Below, piece by piece: positions 19,299-26,805 of a stretch of 26,805 bases of DNA. Location of the stretch: assembly GCF_022376445.1 (NCBI RefSeq), contig NW_025955450.1, positions 1 through 26,805 of the forward strand, in the 5' to 3' direction. The position numbers and the translations under genes were made by a program. Source of the DNA: Fomitopsis serialis. Lineage: Eukaryota; Basidiomycota; Agaricomycetes; Polyporales; Fomitopsidaceae. The first letter of the stretch is position 1, and every line of letters begins with the position of its first letter. The notes beneath the pieces are model-generated. The model saw only the letters and a program-made list of their open reading frames with translations, had not been told where the DNA came from and searched no databases.

Positions 19299-20386
19299 TC
19301 ACGAGTCGAAGAACGTGGCCTATATTGCGCATGAGCGTACTATGAACATCATGACTGCGGACCAAGACACTCACGAAGACACGGTGGTGAACCTTCGAGC
19401 CCTCCGTATCGATAGCCTTGATCTCCTCAGGAGTGAGGCCAGGAAGCGCCTCCGCAGCCAGGTACTCCTTGACACGGGACGCTTTCGAACTCGTTCTACG
19501 AGCGCACCCGAGTCAGCACGCTTCTCACTCATAAATCAAAAAAATCACACGAACGTGATGGTGACGACGCCCTTCGCTTTCAACCAGAGCTGCAAGACCT
19601 GTCCTTCCGTGACCGTCGTGCCCGCCTCCTTGCTGAGCCGTGCGGCGGCAGACTTGAGCACCGGGTCGACTGGACCACCCTTGAAACGCACGATGGGCGT
19701 CAAGCCACCGTATGACGTCGGGGTGATGTTGTACTTCTTCATGAACTCGATCACAGGCTGATCGGCCTTGTAGACGTAAGGATGGTACTCGATCTGTGGA
19801 GCGCATCAGCGGGATCGGATTGGGGATCAGCGCTAGCACTCACCTGGTTCACCGCCGGGATGACCTTCGCCGTGGGCAGGATCTCCTCGAAATCCTTCAC
19901 GCGGAAGTTGGAGACACCTATCGACTTCGCCAAGCCCTCCTTTTGGATCTCCTCGAACTGCGCCCAGATCTCAGGGAGAGGCGTTTCGTGGTTGTTCGGG
20001 AAGTGGACAAGGAAGAGGTCGACGTATTCCGTCTGCAGCTTCTTCAGAGACTCGACGAGTGTGTCGCGGACCGTCTGGCCAGCGGGGATGACGTTAAGCT
20101 TGGTCGTGATGTAGAGCGACGAGCGAGGCTTCCCCGAGGAGACGATGCCGGCGCCGAGGGACTCCTCGTTGTTGTACATCTGAGCACCATCGAGGTGAAC
20201 GACGCCGGTCTGGATGGCCTGGCGGACTGTGTCCTCCGCGTCCTTCGCGTATAGCGCAGTGCCAGTGCCGAACCCCAGGCTAGGGATCTTGGTGCCGTCG
20301 TTGAGAGTGATGGACATGATGGGACGCGGATTGGAGACGACTGGTCTGGTGGTGAAGCGCCTGAGGAAAGACCTGAGAAAGGACAT
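19299..20386 (-). CDS. aldo-keto reductase, 305 aa from the first ATG
   Basis: NADPH-dependent carbonyl reductase of the AKR superfamily. The (beta/alpha)8 hallmarks are LGFGTGTAL, the catalytic tetrad Asp66 and Tyr71 (HLDGAQMYNNEES), Lys96 (YITTKL) and His128 (LFLVHFP), then SIGVSNF, NQIEYHPY, and a cofactor-binding end with TSKASRVKEYL. Exons are 19844-20386, 19555-19793, 19375-19489 and 19299-19319; the spliced length is exactly 306 codons with no frame break. The family resembles fungal GCY1/YPR1 and polyketone reductases; the substrate cannot be read from sequence. The first ATG adds an Arg-rich 23-residue leader that could be mitochondrial, but a TATA motif sits only about 25-30 bp upstream of it, so initiation at Met24 (20317) is more likely. 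A 21-nt last exon is inferred from splice sites. Confidence 0.9.
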
Positions 20387-20400
20387 ACTGAGGACGACGT

Positions 20401-20420
20401 CGACTATATACTATATAGGC
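20401..20420 (-). promoter_or_regulatory. TATA-rich core promoter of the aldo-keto reductase
   Basis: The minus strand reads CTATATAGTATATAG, two overlapping TATA-like motifs about 15-34 bp before the first ATG. A start site 25-30 bp downstream would fall at or past that ATG. Confidence 0.5.
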
Positions 20421-22533
20421 CCTCCAGGACGGCATGACGCTCTATCTCGGCCTCGATCGGATTGGATCCTCCGCAGGGGATGGCCCGAGAGAAGGGGCGC
20501 ACCAGTGACCGCTGCGAATGAGCAAGATGGCGCACTGGGTCTTAGACCATCGCCTCTTCCACTGACACCTTACACAGGCCCTCCTGACTAAGTTTCCCAC
20601 TCTTGGCGCTGGAATGACTTCACAAGAAGTCGTGGAACTGGCAGTGGTCCCAGGCAGGTGGCACTTATTCTTGTCCTCGGACGTCTTCCGTCGGCGCCAC
20701 ATGTGGGGGTCTGAACCCAGGTTCTGGCGGTATACCAATGCTGCAAGGTTTACAGTAGAAGACCACCATGTGAAGCGCGAGCTCATTGCCCATGTCCAGA
20801 ATACTATCAGCAGACCAACCAGATCGTGTATGTGTTCAACATCGTCTGAGTTTGCTGCGCGACACACTGGCAGGCGCCCCCGTCACCGGGCGTCTGATCT
20901 GACCAAACCTGCCCTAAAGCAGTCCGTCCGCATAAATCAGCCACGTCGGCGTTTTGCCCCTCATCTTTTAACAACTACACAGGCGCTGGTATACCACATG
21001 TTGGATCGTCTCCCCCATGACGATTCTCCATCTCTCAGCAGCCTCAGAGCAACCTCCACGGTCCACTCTTTGGCCGGTCCTTCTGGCGGCGATACGCCAT
21101 GTAGATAGAACGGTCACCTGGTGGTTTCGACAGATCTTGCTGTCTGCTAAGGCTCGATGTATAGTGGTAGTCGCGATGTTTACCTTGTAGAATGAATATA
21201 TGAAGAGATTGCTCTGCCATCTTGCATGTGTACGAGAATACCGAAATCTGTATGCTTGCGACGGCGAGCACCGTTATGACACTGCCTCAGTGGTACTCGG
21301 CGCCACATAACTTTACAAACGGAATCTGTAGTCATCGGGCAACGGGCTCATCAAAGACGGCCCTATTCCACTTACACACATGGACAGCGATGGAGAACAT
21401 GAGCTGGCGAACTCGTCGGATCTGCCAGTCTGAATATAATGTGCACTTACCTATGTGTCGAAGTGCTCGAACAAGCCGGTTCAGCAGCCTCGGGCAGTGG
21501 CGCAGTCCCACTAAACAGCACACACCGTCTTCGAGAATCTCGAGTGTGGCGTTGACGTGACGGTTTGAGTTTGATACCATGGGTTACCATAATGAACCGG
21601 ACGCAGTCGGTGGACTGAGCATAGCATCAACTTGAAAGTATCCGCCTCTCGGCGACGTGGCTGCGGACAGTCGTTCTAGCGTACTAGGGAGCGTGATTTC
21701 GATACTGCTTCTGCAGGCCAGCTTGTGGTCCGTCAGTGCACCGGCGGGGAATATGGTTGATCGATAAAGCCTACGGCCGATCGAGTGGTTGGGTTCTCTT
21801 ACTCGGAGATTGGTCTGGCCATATGAACCCGGACTAAAGATGCCTCGAATTGGTTCAGGAACACTACGTCCTCATCCAACTCTCCAGGGCGAGGACTCCT
21901 CATATTTTCTGTTCCACGCAATGACGACCTGAGCCCTTACAGAAACTCATCGATCAGGCAATGTACCGGTGTTTCCGGGCGTAGCAATAGGGGCTGAGCC
22001 CCAGAAACTTCAGACAAGGGGCTGTACCAACCTCGTTGCCGGATCACGGAGAAACGCGTGGATCTGCAGACCAGTCCTTGAAGGGAACAACGGACAACCA
22101 GAAAAAGGACTCGTTGCGAGCCGAGCCGCTACTTCGGGCGCTCACTACTTTCCTACTTTGGGCGCAGATGTGGACCCACAAAGTCACGTGGGCGCGTTGC
22201 ACTTGTTACGCGCCTGTGGCTTGGTGGCCTGTGTTCAACTTCTACGCGCGACTGCTCGCTCACTCTTACTCGCACTACTCTGATCTCTCCGCCACAGTAA
22301 AGTTCTACTAACTCAAGACACAGAGGTTTTATTGAGCGGCTGGAAGGCGGTCTTCCCGTTGGGGCGTATAGCAGTGAGTGCACGCCGCCACACTTGGCGA
22401 GGACGCTTTGATCATGACGCGGATCACGCTGGTCCTAGAATACAACAAAAGCGCCAGCATAGCAACCGTCCTCGTATTTAACCCTCCAGGAACACAGTCA
22501 AAGCACATCACATCCCCCCTGTCTGTCACCACC
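20421..22533. other. 2.1-kb stretch with no firmly supported gene
   Basis: Open frames on both strands are short and unlike known families. The best lead is a small minus-strand spliced frame near 21280-21580, listed separately. The rest probably holds the promoters of the aldo-keto reductase and the DUF7918 gene. Confidence 0.5.
21280..21580 (-). CDS. possible small spliced gene
   Basis: An ATG at 21580 opens a frame beginning MVSNSNRHVNATLEILEDG. Two strong GTAAGT donors follow (in CATAGGTAAGTGC and GTGTGTAAGTGG), each with an acceptor about 45-55 nt later (TTCGCCAG and GACTACAG). Spacing and consensus match real introns elsewhere in the window. The spliced product would be only about 60 residues and is unrecognised. 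It may equally be a spliced non-coding RNA or chance. Confidence 0.25.
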
Positions 22534-24885
22534 ATGTATCTCGATGGCTATTCAGCGTGGATAACTGTCCCTGGACACGAGCTCCGCGAGTTTGACATCG
22601 CTGTCGATCAACACAATCGAAGAGTGACGTGTTGGATCCCAAGCGAAGAAGGAGCAGTAAGCGGCGATCATTGTTACGTCCCAACTTGGACTCAATTGTG
22701 CTGCAGAAATTCTCTGTTCATTGGCAGGACCACGGCTGGTCCATCCCCACCGCCACCTTCATCAAGCTCGACGGCTACACCGTTCCCGGACACTTCCTTA
22801 TGGGCACAGGCCATGCTGAGCGTTCGAACATCCGAGTGGGTCTCACCACGGTGAGGCCCTTCATGTTCCAGAGGGTCCCGGAGCGTGAGTAAATCCCACT
22901 TCTATTGTACGCATGCCGACCTGTACATAGTCTATATTGGGGCCGTTCCGACGGACACCGACCCTAAGGAGTTGGGTACAATCGTCGTCAAGATTAAGCG
23001 TGTGGCCATTGTCGGCAAGCACAGCAAGAATGCACCAATCGTGCCGAGGCCACCACTCGGCGGTCAGCGCTCAGTAGGCGCGGAAGATCCGGTCGGGATA
23101 GGGTATGTGGCCTACAATGCAAGCTTATTTTGGCTGACCCTATCCTAGCTACGGTGGCGAGGAGATGGGCCACGTTCAGATGCCCACGACGTGGCAGGTC
23201 AAGCCATGGGACAAGAAAGACCCGGGCACCTATGCGACGTTCATCTTCCGTTACCGGACGCGCAGTACGTCGTCTTCGTAGCATCTCGACCTCGTTTTCC
23301 GCTGATGTTCGCGTTCCCGCTACAGATTTCCTCATCGCGCAGGGGATCATGTCGGAGTCAGACAGCATCCATACTAGCCTGCACGCAGGGGAGAGTTCGC
23401 CGTCGCCCGAGCCCGATGACGACTCGCAGGATGTTGAGTCCGTCCCTCCTAGTCCAACCGAATCGTCCCCGCCTCCTACCCCCGCCCTCTCAGCCATTTC
23501 CGGACCCTCGTCTCCTAGGCGTGCACCAAGTGTGAGGCCTCCGAGTCGACCAGTGTCCAATCGTGTGCGTGTGCTCGTCACGGTCTTGTGCCACTGTTAT
23601 TGACCCTGCGTTGATCTTGTAGAGCGTGTCCCTTGGAGAGCCGCCTCGGCCGAAGTCTACTTTCCCGCAGGCACCCCCGAAGAATTGGACGTCGACGAGC
23701 CCGGTACCCCTTCCTCACCCGATCGTGTCGAGTCATGGCCCCCCTAAAGCACAGGAAATCGGCCTGGGCGCACCGCCAACTACCGCAACGAGAAGAGCAG
23801 TCATACGTGACGCTACCGCCACAAGGAGCGTCAGTGCTCCGCAGGCCCAAGTAGAGAGCGCCTTGAACACCTCTGCCACTGCGCATAGCGCTGGTGCCGC
23901 AAGGACCGCCAGCACCTATTCGTCCGGCGCGGTCAGTTACTACGACCTCAGCAATGCCGGTTCGCAGGATTCCGGTGTCCCCAACTCGTACGATCTTGAC
24001 ACCACCGAGTCTTATGACTTCAGCACTATCGAGCCCTTCACCATCGGTGCCGCCCCGTCCTTCGACACCGGTGCCGCGGATGTCAACGCTCCGTACTTCT
24101 ACGACGGGGACCAAAGCGCCGCCTACTCCTACGACGCAGATCCGAACGTCTATCTCACGTATCCCAGCACCTCTGGGACGTACGAGAACGATGCTCTGGG
24201 TTCGTACCCCTCGAGCGCCGACAATTCCTACGAGTCCGGCGCTGACACCTACGATCATGGCGTGGCTGGCCCCTTCGACCCGTCCAAGGTCACGCATTCG
24301 TATGGCCCGAGCACTGTTAACATCACCAGCTACTATGGGCAGGCCTCCGCCAACTACTACCCACAGGAGCCAGACACCACCGAAGGACACAAGGACAATC
24401 CGCTCGCGAGAGCAGTTCAGGCCGTGAAGAACATGCCGCCTCGTTACGAGGGTCCGCCAGTCTATACCGAGCCTGCTCAGCGTCCCCCAAAAGAGAAACG
24501 CCAGTACTCGAAGACACGCCCGGGCCCTGCCATGTACCTTGGCCAGGGACCGCACAAAGAACTGGTGCCGAAGTCTGCTTCTTCCCAGCCCTCGCCTCCG
24601 GAGAGTACATATACGAGCTCTCCTTCGAGCTCGAGCGTCAGTAGCTCCCAGGCTCCACTCGCGAGGTCGCGCGAGGGGGTTCAGGCTGATGCTGAAAGGG
24701 CCGCGGAGGATGCTGCTCGCGCGGAGAAGGCACGACAAATGGCAGCCAGGCGTTGTACGCCGGCCGTGCCAATTCCGGCTAACCTCCTCTTCGTCGACCC
24801 CGAAGGCGCAGTGATCCACCCGCCGCCATACGCTCCAGTAATCTCAACCCCTCGCAAGTCTTCGGGGTCATCCCGTCGCCGTTAA
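22534..24885 (+). CDS. DUF7918 domain protein with a long disordered tail, 696 aa
   Basis: Six exons (22534-22656, 22707-22884, 22931-23102, 23149-23264, 23326-23564, 23623-24885) splice to exactly 697 codons with no frame break. The N-terminal 200 or so residues follow the DUF7918 pattern common in agaricomycetes: MYLDGYSAWITVPGHEL, VTCWIPSEEGAKFSVHW, VRPFMFQRV, KELGTIVVKIKRV, YATFIFRYRTR, then FLIAQGI. The function of the domain is unknown. The tail is first acidic/Ser-Pro rich, then Tyr-Asp-Ser rich (YSYDADPNVY, SYESGADTYD), then a basic Pro-rich part and an Ala/Arg helix (AERAAEDAARAEKARQMAARR), ending SGSSRRR. No signal peptide or membrane segment is visible. The start at 22534 matches the usual start of the domain. 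Confidence 0.88.
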
Positions 24886-25502
24886 AGAAGTTGTCTCAGC
24901 TTTGCATCAATGTTACTCACCGATCTCGTCGCCGTTATTTGCTCGTCAACGTTATTTGCTCATCGCCGTTATTTTCTCATCACCGTTATTTGCCCATCGC
25001 TCTCGTGCATAGTCGTCTGTTACGGTCCGTTGCTCTCGCTTTTCTAGTTGGTTCCGTCGAAGAAAGGATCTTTGTCGTGCTCTGCAATGGGCCTGTCGCT
25101 GCATGTATCATGTCACGCTTTGTAAAACCTCACTCTCGTTGTAGTCCTGTTTTCCAGTATTGTTCTCGTTGTACATATTCCCGTCACCGCGCTATCCCTG
25201 TTAACTTGTAGCTCGTTAGCACTGTCGTTACTTTTGCTGTCTCGTTATCGGAATGTATGCCACGCTCCTTACTGTATTATCGCCCTCGCAGAATGGATCT
25301 TGGTGATATGCTACGTCCTGATTGAGTGTTCTTGAAAGCCATGGTCGAGAAGTCGACTCCAAGACGAGGCGGAGGCGCGGGCGCGGCTGCTTCCGAGTCC
25401 GCACACGATCGGATCTACGCGCATGTGGCTTTGAGCATGTGCGCCGCAGTGCCAGTGCGCGGCCAGTTGCACTCAGGCTCTCTGACGGCTCGACGACCAT
25501 TC
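24886..25502 (+). other. intergenic region between the DUF7918 gene and the CHMP7-like gene
   Basis: Contains the 3' UTR of the DUF7918 gene, including an 18-bp repeat, and the promoter of the next gene. An open frame continues upstream of the CHMP7-like start from 25326, but its Arg/Gly/Ala-rich translation is unlike the family, so I treat it as 5' UTR. Confidence 0.5.
24929..25003 (+). repeat. 18-bp tandem repeat, about four copies
   Basis: Imperfect units around CGTTATTTGCTCATC plus three variable bases recur every 18 bp, starting about 45 bp after the DUF7918 stop codon. They probably lie in its 3' UTR. Confidence 0.75.
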
Positions 25503-26805
25503 ATGATCCCTCCATCGCAATTGTCTAGCCTACCAACATATGCCTCATCATCAGCATCTCGCCTGAAGACGTTATACTCCGACTTCTCCCGCCAGAAACA
25601 ATCAAATCCCACGTCTTATGCCTCAAATATCGAGTGGTGGCGGCGAACGCTAGAGGTCATCGTGCTGAAGGGTTGGCTGGCAGAGTCGGACTCCAAGTCC
25701 ACGCACCCCGACCGACTCGTCCTACGTGCTAGCGGGTCTACGTTAGCGGATAACTTTCGGTATGAGGGTGTTGGAAAGCCTTTGGGTCTGCCTACAGTCG
25801 TAGTATGTCATCAACATCTAGCCCGTATGACGTCGCTCATCATTGATGTGCTAGCGTAGGCCGAGCTCTGCACGAGTAGAACGTACTTTCCTCTTTCCGA
25901 CTTCCTCAATTCGACGAAATCTATCTATGACCCTGGCTGGCTGCCATACCGCATAGCCTCCTACGTCGTGGGCAAGCCGCTATGGTGGGCGCTGAAAGCA
26001 ACTTAACGTCGTGAGTTCCGACGATGGTGCACTCGGCAACATCAGCTATAGCGAGCAGTGGAAGAGAGTGAAAGGCGACTACGTCTTGCTGAGCTTACTC
26101 GAGAGGGCCGCCGACAACGTTCTACTCAGGCAGCGAAGCAAGGGTGCCTGTCTCTGGCCGATTCATTGTACAACGCGGAGAGCTTCCGGAGAGAATTTGA
26201 GGAACATGCACTGGACGGCGTCGTCTTGTCAGAGCTGGATATCCGTGTTCTGCTGAGGTACCTTGAGCGTGACAAGAAAAGTCTAGTCACGCAAGGAGGG
26301 GTGCGTTCAACACTATTCTCGAAGTGGCCAGCGCGACTGACAATACGCTCTAGGTCATCAAGTTCATCGAGCCCGACTTAGCTGAGCAAGCTGAGATCAC
26401 CGCCGTCGATGCTGGTGTGCTGGAACTGAAGGCCGCGGTAGACAAACTGCAGGCTCAGGTCGATAGCATACAGTCGAAGATCAGCCAGTTGAGTCTTCAG
26501 CTTCAAACCTCTCCCTGTTTCTGACGTCGGTGCCTGCGTCTCAGACGGGCAGAGCAGATCACGACAGCACTCCGGCAGAAGAGGAAGGAGATCGCGCTCA
26601 GCCACTTACGTGCCAGAAGCAACTGGAGGCGCTGCTGAAGCAACGGTTGGGCTCACTGGACACGCTGCATTCCACGCTCCTCCGCGTGGAACAATCTGCC
26701 GGTGATGTTGAGGTTCGCCACTTCTTGCCATGTAAACACGGCACGAAGTTGTTAACGTCTCCTGCAGATCATGAAGTCCTACGAGTCGTCTACGGCTACG
26801 CTACG
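25503..26805 (+). CDS. CHMP7-like ESCRT-III (Snf7 family) protein, 3' end beyond the window
   Basis: ESCRT-III adaptor family implicated in membrane remodelling and nuclear-envelope surveillance. From the ATG at 25503: MIPPSQLSSLP, SRLKTLYSDFSRQKQSNP, EWWRRTLEVIVLKGW, RYEGVGKPLGLP, then YDPGWLPYRIASYVVGKPLWWAL, RVKGDYVLLSLLERAADNVL, LDGVVLSELDIRVLLRYLERDKK, VIKFIEPD, and a Snf7-type coiled coil (ELKAAVDKLQAQVDSIQSKI, LRQKRKEIALSHLRAR, EALLKQRLGSLDTL). Introns are 25803-25859, 26301-26353, 26488-26544 and 26713-26767. The frame is broken near 26000-26005 (one extra or two missing bases), at CC 26147-26148 and at AA 26617-26618, all within conserved sequence. The last exon (from 26768) is cut by the window edge. 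Confidence 0.88.

Noticed and set aside
25326..25502. N-terminal extension of the CHMP7-like protein from a GTG or from ATG 25341
   Set aside because: The Arg/Gly/Ala-rich translation does not resemble the family, whereas the ATG at 25503 gives the expected short start before the SRLKTLYSDF segment.

Overview
The window looks like nuclear DNA of a basidiomycete fungus, most likely an agaricomycete. The genes are GC-rich and compact, and are cut by many short GT..AG introns (about 46-68 nt). A DUF7918 protein typical of mushroom-forming fungi sits beside conserved eukaryotic housekeeping genes. No database search was possible; all names come from recognised motifs and alignable stretches.

Layout. 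Positions 1-1300 are tandem repeats: a 14-bp minisatellite followed by a 177-181-bp satellite. Positions 1597-2470 are a GC-rich period-4 repeat block with interspersed hairpin blocks; its long open frames are artefacts of the period. Positions 2904-6268 contain no gene I can recognise. The rest is gene-dense: a basic/acidic nuclear protein of unknown function (+, 6269-7677); a GCIP/CCNDBP1-like protein (-, 7820-8998); the U6 spliceosomal snRNA gene (+, 9181-9300); the splicing factor SLT11/ECM2/RBM22 (-, 9500-10795); the NEDD8-activating enzyme subunit UBA3 (-, 11174-12847); the rRNA-processing protein RCL1 (+, 13039-14395), divergent from UBA3 over a 191-bp shared promoter; the GATOR1/SEACIT subunit NPR2 (-, 14648-16802); a secreted protein with three near-identical 70-residue repeats (+, 18017-18869); an aldo-keto reductase (-, 19299-20386); a DUF7918 protein with a long disordered tail (+, 22534-24885); and a CHMP7-like ESCRT-III protein running off the right edge (+, 25503-26805).

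Functional links. Most neighbours are unrelated housekeeping genes. The exception is U6 snRNA lying about 200 bp from SLT11, whose yeast counterpart acts on the U2/U6 helix. The SLT11 copy also carries a GC-AG intron that splits its CCCH zinc finger.

Main caution. At least a dozen places in otherwise well-conserved genes need one extra base to keep frame, mostly in short G/C runs. With those bases counted, total coding lengths become exact multiples of three in RCL1, UBA3, NPR2, SLT11 and the 6269-7677 gene. This points to uncorrected single-base deletions in the assembly rather than to pseudogenes. The most unusual biological object is the secreted tandem-repeat protein, which resembles precursors of processed repeat peptides.
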